From positions 1 through 39,773 of the forward strand of contig JAMASS010000041.1 in NCBI GenBank assembly GCA_024761205.1: a DNA stretch of 39,773 nt, in the 5' to 3' direction. A model generated the notes under the pieces. It made no database searches. It worked only from the letters and a program-made list of their open reading frames with translations, and was not told the origin of the DNA. The translations under genes and the position numbers were made by a program. Below, one piece after another: positions 1-12,900 of this stretch (position 1 is the first letter of the stretch; every line of letters starts with the position of its first letter). The DNA comes from Limisphaerales bacterium. GTDB taxonomy: Bacteria; Verrucomicrobiota; Verrucomicrobiia; Limisphaerales; AAA164-E04.

Positions 1-945
1 CAAGACCAGCTCGCCCGCCTCCCTCACCGAATGCAGCCGCACCCAACACGCCTCCAAGGGCTCGCCGCGCCAGCAGCGCAGCTCCTTCACCCCAAAGGGC
101 AAATACGCGCGCGAACCCGCCCCTCCCTTCCCCCAGGCGGACAGCAAGGAAAAGGCGCTGTTGAGCAGCAGCGGATGCAAGGCATAGGCCCGCCCCTCCC
201 CCCTCGACGCCGCCGACAAGGCCGCCCGCGCCACCACTTGCCCCTCCCCGCGATAGAGCCGCCGGATAATTTTGTAGCTCTCCCCCAGGCGAATCAGGCC
301 GCCGGAGGGATAAAGCGCCTCCAGCTCCGCCTCCGGCTCCAAGCCCTCGGTCAACGCCGGCACCCTCACAGAGGGCGCCTCCGAACTCAAGGCGGCCATC
401 CGGCAGACCGCCGCCGGAGCCCAATCCGCCCCCCCGCCCCCCTCGCGATACTCGATGCGAACCTCGGCAAAGGAATCGGCCGGGCGCGGGGCCAGGCGCA
501 GGGCCACGCGCCCCCCCTTCCTGACCTCAACCGGACGCACAAAACTCAGGCGGCGGAGGCTGACCCCCCCCGCCTCGGGAAAGCGCCGCAAAAAACCCTC
601 CAGCGCCAAGCCGGCATAGGTAAGCCCGAGAATCACCTGCCTGCCCTCAACCAGGTGGTCCCGCAAATACGGCTCGTCATAGACGTAAACCGCCTCCGCC
701 CCCGGCTCCGAGGGGCCCTCCCGCCGCTCCCCCGCAGACGCCTCATACGCCCGGCGCAAGGCGCCCAGGCCCGCCAGCGCCTCCTCCCGGCCGAGCTCCC
801 GTCCTTGGATCCGCCGATACAGCGCCCCCGCCTCCTCATCCAGCCGCCGCCGCTCGGCGGCCCCGCCCTCCGGCCCCCGGCCCCCGCCGGCGGGCGCCAT
901 TGAGGGCCCCTTCACCCCGCTCCTATTCATCTCGCTCTTATTCAT
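1..945 (-). CDS. trans-AT PKS subunit, N-terminal fragment (docking segment plus shift-type DH), runs off the window
   Basis: The frame is open from 945 to the window edge (315 codons, no stop), so the gene is cut at its 3' end. Three in-frame ATGs exist, at 945, 930 and 900. The first two each follow a GAGCGAG purine tract and lie in a 15-bp duplication; I chose 945, which overlaps the upstream stop by 8 bp. Residues around 30-60 form a helical docking-like segment (IQGRELGREEALAGL). A dehydratase-fold domain follows. His97 is present in DHLVEG, but the proline of HxxxGxxxxP is Leu106. The usual HPxLLD aspartate is Asn262 (HPLLLNSA), and YGP is replaced by SYK near 224. Loss of the proline together with Asp-to-Asn is the pattern described for double-bond-shifting DH/enoyl-isomerase domains of trans-AT PKSs. 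It directly follows the non-elongating KS9 at the end of the preceding gene, which fits a KS0|DH-ACP shift module. An ACP is expected just beyond the edge. PKS DH fold: sure. Isomerase role: inferred. Confidence 0.85.
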   Translation of the reverse strand, partial: MNKSEMNRSGVKGPSMAPAGGGRGPEGGAAERRRLDEEAGALYRRIQGRELGREEALAGLGALRRAYEASAGERREGPSEPGAEAVYVYDEPYLRDHLVEGRQVILGLTYAGLALEGFLRRFPEAGGVSLRRLSFVRPVEVRKGGRVALRLAPRPADSFAEVRIEYREGGGGADWAPAAVCRMAALSSEAPSVRVPALTEGLEPEAELEALYPSGGLIRLGESYKIIRRLYRGEGQVVARAALSAASRGEGRAYALHPLLLNSAFSLLSAWGKGGAGSRAYLPFGVKELRCWRGEPLEACWVRLHSVREAGELVL

Positions 946-953
946 CTCGCTCC
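924..953 (-). repeat. 15-bp tandem duplication carrying two start codons
   Basis: Two copies with a 15-bp period cover the end of the 7,558-aa PKS gene and the start of the next one. Each copy holds GAGCGAGATGAATA on the minus strand, that is, a purine-rich ribosome-binding-like tract followed by an ATG. The copies keep frame, so the downstream protein would begin MNKSEMNRSG if the first is used. The stop codon of the upstream gene (TAA, 940-938) lies between the two ATGs. Confidence 0.85.
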
Positions 954-3900
954 GCCTCGCCTTCACCGGAGACCGCCCTGCGGAATTGATCAACCGAGAG
1001 CTCCCCCCCCAGGATCTTCTCCAGGAGAAGGGCGTCCGGGCGGCCGTTCGCCGCCCGCGCCCCGGCCCCCGGACCAAAGTCCGCGCTGTGATCAAACGCA
1101 TAGGAGGGCAGCGGATGCCACGGAGCGGCCGGGCCCTCCCCGCCCTCCGGCAACGGCACCGCCGCTCCCGCCACCCAACGCCGGCCGAGCTCCCGGGGGT
1201 CCCGGACCCCTGAGAGCTCCTCGCCCGAGGCCCCCCCGGCCCCCGCCTCCGAATCCGCCGCCCAGAACACGCCCGCCGCCGGGCGCGCCCGGGCCGTCGC
1301 CCGCAGGACCCTCAGCTTGTCCAAGGCGCCCTCCAGCGAGGCGGCGACGACCGCAGCCCGGCAATCCAGCCCATGATTCAACCGCCGCAGGGACCGGGCC
1401 AGCCCCGCCAGAGAAGGCGCCTTGCCCGCCTCTATAAACCCAATCAGCCGGTCCATGTACCCCATGAGGCTGGCCGCCGTCTTGGCCGATAAGAGGAGCA
1501 CCGATTCCTGCGGCCCGCCCGCGGCCCGGGCCGGGGGCGGGCCGGGGGGCTCGTAGGCCTCCACGATCACATTGGCATAAGCCCCGCCGACCCCAAAGGA
1601 ATTGATCATGCTCCGCCGCGGGAGCGGCTCCCCGGTCTGCGGATGCCTCGGCGCCGGCCAAGGCTCGAAGGCCCGCTGCAAACGAAACGGAGACCCCTCG
1701 AGCTTCACGTGGGGGTTGGGCGGATCGGCGTTGATGGAAGGCACCAGCGCCCGATTTTCAAACTGAAGGATCACCTTGCTCAACTGGGAAATCCCCGAGG
1801 CCGCCTCCAGGTGGCCGATGTTCGACTTCACCGAGCCCAAGGCGCAGCAGGCCGGCTTGTCGGTGAAACGGCCGAAGGCCTTCTTCAAGGCGCGAATCTC
1901 GATCGGATCCCCCAAGGCAGAGCCATTCACCGCCGATTCGACGTAGCCGATCGTCTCCGGATCAACCCCCGAACGCTCGATCGACTCCACGATCAGCCGC
2001 GCCTGCTGATTCGGATCCGGAGCCGGGTAGGCCTGATTGCCGCCCCCATGGTTGATGAAGCTGCTCTTGATCACCGCCCATATCCGGTCCCCATCGCCCA
2101 GCGCCGCCGAGAGCGGCTTCAACAAGACCGCCCCCACCCCCTCGCCCGGCAGGTAACCGTCGCCCTCGCCCAGGCTCCTGCTCCGCTTCCCGCTCCCCAG
2201 CATCTTCGACTCGGCCAAGACCTCGAACTTGGAGGGGTCCAAGGTCAGGTTGATCCCGCCGGCAACCGCCATCGAACAGTCTGATCGGCGCAAACTCTCG
2301 CAGGCCAGATGAACCGCCGTCAACGAACTCGAACAGGCCGAGTTAACGGCGATGCTGGGGCCGGTGAGATTGAAAATATGCGAACAGCGGTTGGGAATCT
2401 GCCAGTCGCTCCCGTTCGCACTGGCCAAGGCCTCCTCCAAGGTCTCCCTCGCCCAGGCATACTGGCTATACATGGTCCCGACAAAAACCCCCACCCCCCG
2501 TTGGGAACGCTCCTGCAGCGCCTCCAGCGAGCCCCTCGTATACCCCGCGCTCTCAAAGGTCTCCCAAACGATCTCCAGAAACAAACGAAGCTCGGGCGGC
2601 AGCGCCCGAACCTCCCCCTCCGCAATCCCGAAGAGACGGTGGTCGAAGCGGTGGATTTCCCGCAGAAAACCGCCGTAATAAGCCTTCCCCAAGGCGGGCG
2701 CCCGCAGCGAAGAAGGCCAGGCCCGGCGCAGCGAGTGCCGCCACCGCTCCGGGTCCGCCTCAGTGATGCAATTATCCCCCCGCTTCAAGTGCTCCCACAG
2801 CTCCTCCAAGGAATCCGACAACGGATAACGCCCGCTCAGCCCAATGACCGCGACCTCCTCGGCCGCCGCCAAGGCCCCGGGCGCCCCCCCCGGCCGGCCG
2901 CCAAAGGACGAACGAGCGGGGGCCGCCCCCGCGCCAAGGCCCGGCGCCGCGGGGTTCGAGCGGCCCCAGCGAGCCGCCAAGGCCGGGCGATGGCGGGCCA
3001 AAAGATACTCCGCCAACCCGGCCGCCGTCGTATACTCAAAGAGCAGGGTCTTGGGCACCTCGCCCACCACCTTCTCCAAATCCTTGACGATCCCCATCTG
3101 CAGGACCGAATCAATCCCATACCGCTCAAAGTGGCGCCCCGCTTGAATGCGCTCCGGGGGCAGCTTGACGGCCTTGGAGAGCAGCCCCTTGATCCACTCC
3201 AGCGTCCGCGCCCTCAGCCCGCCGCCCCCCTCCTCGCCCCCCTCAACCCGCCCTTCAACCGCTTCAACCGCTTCGGCGCCGCGGCGCCGGACCAGGGACC
3301 CGCCCCACCGCTCCAAATCCCCCTCAAGCACCAGCACCCCGGGAGAGGCCCCGGCCACCGCCCGGTAAAACGCCTGCAGACCCGATTGGGTGCGCAGCGG
3401 CACCAAGCCCCGTTCGGCCAGCAAACGCGAAGCCGCCCCCCCCTCGATCCCCATGCCGCCCTCCGCCCACAACGGCCAGTTGACGGAGAGCGACTTCCCC
3501 TTTCGCGCCCCCTCCCGGACCAAGCGCTCGCGGCGCCGGGCAAAGGCGTCGAGAAAGGCATTCGCCGTCGCATAGTCGGCCTGTCCGGGATTTCCGGCTA
3601 TCGCCGCCGCCGAAGAAAACATCACAAAGAAATCAAGCTCCCGCCCGCCCCACGCCTCATCCAGATGCACGGCGCCGGCCACCTTCGGGCGGAGCACCGA
3701 ACGAAACTCATCAACCCCCTTCTTAATCAGGTAGCCGTCCCGCAGCACCCCGGCACAGTGCAGGACGCCATGGAGGGCGCCGTGTTCGGCCACCACCTCA
3801 GCCAAACAATCGCGGACCTCATCCCGCCGGGAGACATCCACGCAGTAGGAAAAACAGCGCGCCCCCGCCGCCTCCAGGGCCTCCATTTGGCGCCGCTGCT

Positions 3901-6900
3901 CAGCGCCGGGCGCCGAACGCCCCAGGAGGATCAGCGCCGCCGAGCTCGTGCGAGCGGCAATCTCCCGCGCGAAGACCATCCCCAGACCCCCGCGGCCCCC
4001 CGTGATCAGATAGACGCCATCCTCCCGCCAACAGGGGGCGGCCGCCGCCGCCGCCGGCAGCTCCTCCCAGGCCACCACCTCCCGCACCCCCTTCACGTAG
4101 CGCACACAGTCCTCGCTCGGCCGGCCGCCGCTCTGCCGCAGCCGTCCGAGCAGCCCCTCCCCAGCCGCTTGGGAATCGAGCTCGACCACCTGCCCGATCA
4201 AGTCCGGATTCTCCGCGCGCGCCGTGCGCAACAACCCCAGGACGCCCCGGGCAAAGCCCGCCTCCGGGCCGCCCGAGGCAATCACTTGCACCAGCACCCG
4301 CCCCGGGGGCCGATCGACCAGCAGACCCTTAACGGCCTCAAACGCCTGCCCGGCAAGATCCTCAAACCGTTCGGGCAAACGCTCGGCCGGCGAGCTCAAC
4401 CCCCGGTGCCGCACGCCCGCCAGTTGCGCCCCGCTCCAGCGCGCCGAATCCCAGACCAGCACCACATGATCGGCAAACCCCCAGTCCTCCTCCGGCCCCG
4501 CCGCCGCCGCCGCTTGCCAGACCGCTTGGCCCAGCCACAAATCCCCCTCCTCCGGCCCCGCCGCCCGCGAACAAAATCCCCGCAAGCGAAGGGCCACCGC
4601 CCCCGCATCATCACACAAATCGATATCGCAGCGCCGGAGCCCCGGCGGATCCGAAGGCGAGGAAGAAGGCCGGACCCAAGCCCACATGGAGCGCGAGAGC
4701 GGGCCCAAAAATTCCAACGACTCCAAGGCAAAGGGCAGCATCGGCCGCCGGGGCCAGCGGACCCCCGCGCCCGGGGCCCCGCCGCCCGAAAACAAGAGCC
4801 CGACCGAAGCCTGAAGCGCGCCGTCCAGCAGGCTCGGATGCAGCCCATAGCCCTCCTCAACCACGCCCGCGGGCAAGACCAACCGCCCCAGCGCCTGCCC
4901 CTGCCCCGCCCACAGGCGCTCCAGGGCCCGGTGGGCGGGGCCATATTGAATCCCCGCCTCGGCAAACCCCCTCCGGCACTCCTCCGAATCGAGTCGATGC
5001 GCCGAAATCAAGGCCTGCAAAGCGGCGAGGTCCAGGGTCTCCAAGGCCCCGGGGGCCCCCTCGGGGCCAAACCCCCCGCCGCCGGCGCAGTGCACCCGGC
5101 GTTCGCCATCGGCGGCTTCCGTGAACACCTCAAAGCGAACCTTCCCCGAGGATTCCCGCTCCAAGCCGATGTGCACCGGCAGCGGGGCCCCCTCGAACAC
5201 CAGCGGCCGGGCCCACGCCACATTCCCCAGCCCAAAGGGCGCCCCGGAGGGAATCGAGCCAGGCCAGGCCCGGCAAACCGCCTCCCGCGCCATCTCCAAA
5301 TAAGCGGCCGCAGGGAGCACCTTGCGCCCCCCCACCCGATGATCCGCCAGGAAGGGCTCCCCGCCCGTGAAGGCCGCCCTAAACCGCTGCCCAGCCAAAT
5401 CCGAGGCGTTCTCATGGACGAGCGGATGGCCCCCCCCAGCCCCCGAGCCCCGCGCCCCAGCCCCCGAGGGCGCCGCAATCCAATAGCGCTCCCGGGCAAA
5501 CGGATAACCCGGCAGCGCCACCCGGCCATACCTCCGGCCGCCATAGAGCCGCTTCCAATCCAAATCCATTCCCCGCACCCAAAGATCCGCCAATTTCGCG
5601 TACTTCCGCTTTTCGATCCAGGCCTCCACGGCCCGCGCCAGGTCCTCATCCGCAGCAAAGGCCTCCAAGGCCTCATCAGAGCCCTGCGCCCGGCCGCGAA
5701 ACAGTAGCTCAATCGGCGACTCCCCGGCAAGAAAGCGCTCCAACTTCCCCGCCAACTCCGCCGCCGAGCCCACCACCAGACCCAAACGCTCCTCCATCGC
5801 CTCCCGCCCCACCTGCAGCGAATAGGCCACCGGCGGCAGCTGCGCCTCCGGCAGGCCCCTCAAAAACACCAGAAATTCCCGGACCACGGCGGCCAGGCGG
5901 CCTTCATCCCGGGCCGAGAGGACGATCAAGACCGGCCCCGGCGCAACGGCCGGCGCCAGCGCCGGCGCCCCCCCCAGATGCTCCTCCAAGATCACGTGCG
6001 CATTGGCCCCGCCAATCCCAAAACCGCTCACCCCCGCCAGACGGGCGCCCGCCCCCCCGCCGCCCGCCCCCGCCGGCGGCGGCCACTCGCAGGTCTCCCG
6101 GGCCAGGAAAAAGGCGCTGCCCTCAAGCCGCAAATAGGGATTGGGCCGCCGCAGATGCGGATTGCCCGGAATCTTCCCATGCCGCAACATGAGCAAGACC
6201 TTGATCACCCCCGCCATCCCGGCGGCCGCCTCAAGATGGCCGATGTTGGCCTTCACCGAACCGATCGCGCAATAAGGCTCCGAGACGGGGGGAAGCGCCG
6301 CCCGCCGGCACAGCTCGGCAAAGGCCCCCTTGAGCCCATCGGCCTCGATCGGATCGCCAAGCTCCGTCCCCGTGCCGTGCGCCTCGATATAGCCGACCGC
6401 CCGGGGATCCACCCCCGCCCGGTGATAGGCGTCCACCAACAGCGCCTGCTGCGCCACCGGATTGGGCGCCGTCGGCGAGGCCGCCCGCCCCCCGTGATTC
6501 TCCGCCGAACCGCGAATCAGCCCGTGGATCCGGTCGCAGTCCTCCACGGCGCGGCGCAGCGGCTTCAGCCAAAGCACCCCCACCCCTTCGCCGCGCACAT
6601 AGCCGTCGGCGCGGGAGTCAAAGGCCTTGCAGCGGCCATCCCCGCTCAACATCCCCGCCTCGCTCGCCGCAACCGCCACATGCGGACTCGCCATCACGTT
6701 GACCCCCCCCACCAAGGCCATCTCGCACTGGCCCGCCCGCAGGGATTCCAGGGCCCGGTGGATGGCCACCAACGAACTCGAACAGGCCGTGTCAATGGCC
6801 TCGCTGGGACCGCGGACATCCAGCCAATGGGAGACCCGATTGGCCAGCATAAACGCATAGCTGCCGCGCGGATTCCCCGCCGCCGGATCCACGTCCGCCC

Positions 6901-9900
6901 GCTGGCAGAGATCGCGATAATCGGTCGTCGAAACACCCGCAAAAACTCCGGTCCTCGTCCCCGCCAAGGCGCCGGCCGGATACCCCGCCTCCTCAATCGC
7001 CCCCCACACCGCCTCCATAAAGAGACGAAACTGCGGGTCCATGGACTCCGCCTCGCCCGGGGCGATCCCAAAAAACAAGGGCTCAAACTGATCCGCCCCG
7101 CTCATAAACCCGCCCCACTTCGCCTTGGTCTTGCCCGGCTCCTCATGCGGATCCCCATAGATCGACCGCCAATCCCAGCGCTCCGGCGGCACCTCGGTAA
7201 TCAAATCGGCATTGGCCTCCAAATGGCTCCAAAAAGATTCCAGGTCCGCCGCCCCGGGAAAGCGCCCGCTCATTCCAATCACCGCCATCGGCTCGCCCGC
7301 CCCCCCCCACGGGAGGGAGGCCGGCTCACCCGCCCCCTCGGCAGACGCCTCCGCCCCCTCGGCAGACGCCTCCGCCCCCTCGGCAGACGCCTCCGCCCCC
7401 TCGGCAGACGCCTCCGCCCCCTCGGCAGACGCCCCCGCCCCCTCGGCAGACGCCCCCGCCCCCTCGGCAGACGCCCCCGCCCCCTCGGCAGACGCCCCCG
7501 GGCTCAGCCGATCGGCAAAATGCTCCACCAAGTAGCGCGCCAAGGCCCGAATAGAGGGATGCTCAAAGAAGTGGGTCGGCAGCAGGTCCAAACCATAGGC
7601 CTCATTGACCCGATTGGCCAAGGCCGCGAAGCCGATCGAGTCAAAACCGTAAACCGAGAGCGCCGCATCGACGTCGATTCGAGACCGCTCAATCCCCTGC
7701 AAGCCCCCCACTTCCTCCACCAGACGCCGCCGCACCCGCCCCATCAGCTCCTCCGGCGAAGCCCCGGAAATCCCGGCGGCAGGGCCGGCCACCGCCGGCG
7801 CCGCCGCCGGCGCAAAGAACTTCCCGCGCAATTTCCTCCCCTCCCCCCAGGCCACCAAGACGTGGCCCCAATCACTCGCCAAAACCCGATAAAAGGTCTC
7901 CAATCCGATCCCGCTCTCCAGCGGAACCATCCCCAAACGAGCCCGCAGCGAACGCGCCGTCTCCTCATCCACCCCCAAGCCCCCCTCCCGCCACAAGGGC
8001 CAACTGATCGACACGGTCTTCCCCCGCCGCCGCCCCTCGCCCACCCATTGATTGCGCAGCGCCGCAAAACCGTCGAGAAAGGCGTTCGCCCCCGCATAGT
8101 CCGACTGCCCCGCATTACCCATCGCCCCGCTCAGCGACGAGAAAAAAACCATGAAGTCCAAATCAACCCCGGCGGTGGCGGCGTCCAAGGCCAGCGCCCC
8201 ATCCACCTTCGGCGCCAGCACCGCCGCCGCCGCCGCCGCCGACTTATCGCGAAGATAGGCGTCGCGCACCAGCGCGGCGCAATGAACCACCCCGCTGAGC
8301 CGCCCATGAAGCTCCAGTATCGACTTCGCCGCCGCCGCCACCGCCCCCGGGTCCCGCAAATCACACCGCAAATATTGAATCTCGCCGGGCCCCCCGGCCA
8401 AGGCGGCCGCCCGAGCGCCCCCGGAAGAACGGCCGCTCAAAACCACCTTGACCCCGGAAGCGGCGAGACTGCGGGCCAGCAGCCTCCCCAAACCCCCCAA
8501 ACCGCCGGCGAGCCAAACCACGCTGCCCTCGCCCAGGCCCGCCGCCGGGGCCGAGGGCAATGCAACCTCCCTCAACCCCAAGACCTGCCTCCCCCCGCCC
8601 GCCGACAAGCGCAGGTCCACCTCAGCGGCCCCAGAGGCCATCTCGGAACGCACAAAGGCCAAAACGCCCCCCGGACCTTGAACCTCCCCGCGCCGATAAC
8701 GCACGACACTCCCCCGAACCCGGGGATGCTCGATCCCAACGGTCTTCAAAATCCCCGAACAGCCCGCCGCCAGCGCCTCGCCGGCGCCCTCGGGCGCCAG
8801 CACAACGAAACGGCAAAGCCCCTCCTCCCCGACACCCGCCTTCACCGCCTCAAAAAAACGCAACAAGGCCCCCGCCGAGACCGCAGGCAGCAGCCGCACC
8901 GCCGCCCCCGGCCATTGCTCCCCGATCGCCTCCCGCAGCGCCCCATCCTCCTCCAGCAGGAAAAAATGCCAGGCGCCCCCAGACTCGCCGCCCCCGGCGG
9001 GAAGCGGGACGCTCCGCCATTGCGGCACGGCGCAAACGAGCTCCGCCTCCCCCTCGGCCCCCCCTTCCCTCTCCAACAACAAGAGCCCGCGCAGGGCAAG
9101 CAGCGCCGCACCGCCCTCATCCAACAGGTCGATGTCGAAGGCCCTCGCCCGGGCCCCGCCCCGCCCGCCCGCCGCCCGGGGCCGGGCGTAGGCATACACC
9201 TTCGCCGGCAGAGGCCGATAGACCCACAGCTCATCCAGACTGAAAGGGACCGGCAAGGACGAGCCCGGATCCGCCGCCAGCACCTGCAACACGCCGGCCA
9301 GCAGCGCCCCGTTGAGGAGGCCCGCCCGCCGGTCCGAGGACGCCTCCCCCGCCCCGACCAGTGCCGCCAGCGCCTCGCCCTCATGATAGTTGAGCCGCTC
9401 AACCGTCAACAACCGGCCCCCATGCAGCGAGCGCAAAAGCCGGTCGCAATCGGCGCGCCCCTTCTCGCCGAGGCAGCGGGACCGGATCTCCGAAAGCTCC
9501 CATTGCCCAGGCTCAGGCCGCCGCCCCCCATCCAACACAAGCCTCCCCTTCACGTGAACCTCGCCCCCGGCTCGAAGCTCGAAACCGGCGCCGCGCGCAT
9601 CCTCGGCGACATCCGCCCTCACCGACAGACCCTCCGCCCCCGCCCGCAGCGGCCGCACCCACACCACCTTGGCCAGGCCGACCACGGCATCGGCGCGCCA
9701 CCGAGAACCCGCCTCCCGGGCCATTTCCAGGGAAACGCCGGCCGGCAACACCCCCCCGTGATCGGCGAGAAAGAATTCATCCCCCCGAAACTCCGCTTGA
9801 AACGCCCCCCCGGCCGAGGCCGAGACCTCGCGCAGCAACCAAGCCGGATCCGCCTTTGGGCGCGCCTCCCAGCGCCGCGTCGCCAGCCCCCGAAAACTGA

Positions 9901-12900
9901 CCCGGACCTCGCCCCCCTCATCGCAAAGGTCAAGGTCCAGCCCGTCCGCCGAAGGATCCGCCCCCGGCCGCTCAGAGGCCGCCCGGAGCCATACCCACGC
10001 CGCCGGCCCGCAAGCCCCGAAGACGCGCAGCTCACGCAAGGAAAAAGGGACCGCCGCCGCCAACCGGCCGGGGTCGATCACACAACCCGATCCCTCGGCG
10101 CCGGCCTTCAGGGCCAAACCGACGGCCGCCTGCAGCGCCGCATCGGCAAGGCTCGGATGCACCACGAATCCCTCGGCATCCCCCCCCGCCGCCGCAGGCA
10201 GGGCGAGCTGCGCCACCACCTCCTTCTCCCCCGCGTAAAGGACCCGCAGCCCCCGGTGGGCGGGCCCGTATTCGACGCCCGCCGAACTAAAGGCCCGATA
10301 GGCCTCCTCCCCCGCCAGCGGCCCCAAAGGCAGGGCCCGCCCCCGCCCGGCGAGATCAAGCCGCGGCGGACGCCCCAAGGGCCCCCGGAGGACCTCGCCC
10401 CGGCAGAGAACCGACGCCCCGCCCGGCGGCCCCCCCAGGATTTGAAACGAAACGGCCTCCCCCCCCTCCCCCGGATGCAGCTCTATGCGGACATCCGCCG
10501 CCCCCGCCCCCGCCCGCAGCGGCCGCAGCCACACCACCTTCCCCAGGCCGACCCCCTCCCCCGCGCCCTCCTCACTCTGCTCAACGGCCGCCCGCGCCAT
10601 TTCCAGATACGCCACCGCCGGCAGGATGCGCTCCCCCCGCAAACAGTGGTCCCGCAAAAAGAATTCCTCGCCGCTGAAGCGGGAGGCAAACCGCTGCACC
10701 CGGAAGCTCGACGTATTGCGGTGCACCAAGGGATGCAGCCGGGCGGCCGGGGGCGGCCCGCCCGCCGCCGGCCCCGCCAACCAATAGCGCTCCCGCGCAA
10801 AGGGATAGGGCGGCAACGAAACCCGGGCCGGCGGCGGCGCCCCAAAGAGCTCCGACCAGGACAAATCATACCCTTGGCAATAGAACGCCCCCAGCCCCAA
10901 GAGCGCCTCGCGATAGGCCTCCGGCTGCGAGCGCAGGGTCCGAGCCCGCCGCAGCAACTCCGCCGCCACCGGCCCCAGCGGCCCGCAAACCCCGCCCCCC
11001 GAGACCTTCCCGGCGAGCAGTTCGGCCGGCGAAGCGCCCCCCCCGCCCCTCTCGAGCAGGGCCGCCGCCTCCCCGCCGCTCCGCACCACCATCGCCAAAC
11101 GGCACGGAAAATGATGGCGCCCCTCCAAGAGGGTGTAGGCGACCTGCTCGAACTTCGCCTCATCGAGCGGCCCCCCCCGCAAATACGCCGACAAGTCCGC
11201 CCGGCGCCGGCTCAACGCCTCGGGCGTCTTGGCCGAAAGCGCCAGCAACTGAAAGGGCGCCGCCCCTCCCGGGGCCCGCCCCGGCGGCGCAAACTCCTGC
11301 ACCACCACATGGGCGTTGGTGCCGCTCATCCCGAAGGCGCTCACCCCCCCGGTGCGGACCCGGCCCGCCTCCGCCGGCCAAGGCCGATTCGCCTTGTTGA
11401 CGAAAAACGGACCGCGATCCCAATTAATATAGCCGCTCTCCTCCTCGCAGTGCAGGCTCGCGGGAATGGTCTCGGCCTCCAGGGCCTTCACCAGGCTGAT
11501 GAGGCTGACCCCCCCAGAGGCGGCAAAGGTGTGCCCCAGGTTGGACTTCACCGACGTCAACGCACAGCCCCGGCCCCCGGCCGCCCGACCGCCGAAGACC
11601 TCGATCAAGGCGTTGACCTCCACCGGATCCCCCAGCCGCGTCCCCGTGCCGTGCGCCACAATGTAATCCACCTCCGAGGGATCCAACCCCGCCTCCTCAT
11701 ACACCCGCCGGATCAACGCCGCCTGCGACACCCCGCTAGGCGCCGTGATCCCATTGGTCTTCCCATCATAGTTGATGCCCGAGCCGACAATCACCGCCCG
11801 AACCGGGTCCCCCGCCGCCACCGCCTCGGCCAGGGGCCTCAACACCACCACGGCCACCGCCTCCCCGGGCACCATCCCCTCCGCCCGCCGGTCGAAGGCA
11901 AAGCACTTCCCCTCGCTCGAAAGCATCCCCGCCCGAGACAAGCCGACATACAACTCCGGCGCCAGCACCAGGTTCACCCCCGCCGCCACCGCCGCATCGC
12001 ACTCGCCCGCCCGCAAACTCAGGCAGGCCTCATGCACCGCCACCAGGCCCGAGGAACAGGCCGTATTAATCGCCAAGGCCGGCCCCTTGAAATCCAAAAA
12101 ATAGGACAGCCGCGAGGCCAAAACTCCGCTGTGGTTCGACGTCACATCCTCATCCCCCGCCAGCCGCTGATAGGCCCCCTCCTCCACCCCCACAAAACTG
12201 CCGATCCTCCGCCCCGCCAGCTGCCCGGGGCCCCATCCGGCGTCCTCCAGCGCCTTCCAGGATTCCTGCAACAGATGGCGCTGCCGAGGGTCCATCCGCT
12301 CGGCCTCGCGCGGCGAAATCTCGAAAAACAACGGATCAAACTCCGCAATCCCGGGGACAAAACCGCCCCACTTGCTGTTGGCCTTGCCGGCCTCAACCCC
12401 AGGGCCCCCATACCACTGCCGCCAATCAAAGCGCTCCCCGGGAATCTCCGAGACGGCGTGCCCCCCCCCCTCCAAGAGCCGCCACAACGCATCCGCATCC
12501 CGCGCCTGCGGAAAGCGGCCGCTCAACCCAATGATCGCGATCGGCCCCCCCGCCGCCGAGCCCTTCGGGCGGGCCTTCGAGCGGCCCTTGGGGCGCCGGC
12601 GCCGGGCCCGCGCCCCCCTCGCCGGCGCCGCCGGCGCCGATTCCCGATACCGCCCTTCCATAACCTCGGCAAACTCGGCGCGGAAATACGCCGCCAAACG
12701 CCCGATCGTCGAGTGCCCAAAAAAGACGGAGGGAGAAACCCGAACGCCAAAACAGGCCGACAAGCGCCGGGCAAACTCGGCGAGATTGATCGAGTCAAAA
12801 CCAAAATCGGCCAAATTCACATCCGCCTCCAGTTGATCCCGCGAGAGCCTCAGGAGCCGGGCCGCCACCTCCGCCACCTCCCGGCCAATGCACTCCTCAA

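Noticed and set aside
938-1500. A thioesterase or release domain at the end of the 7,558-aa PKS
   Set aside because: The C terminus is the KS9 flanking region plus a docking-like helix; no GxSxG hydrolase pattern, and another PKS gene follows.
7333-7500. Regular 21-bp repeats resembling a CRISPR array
   Set aside because: No unique spacers; the unit is contiguous, in frame and inside a PKS linker.
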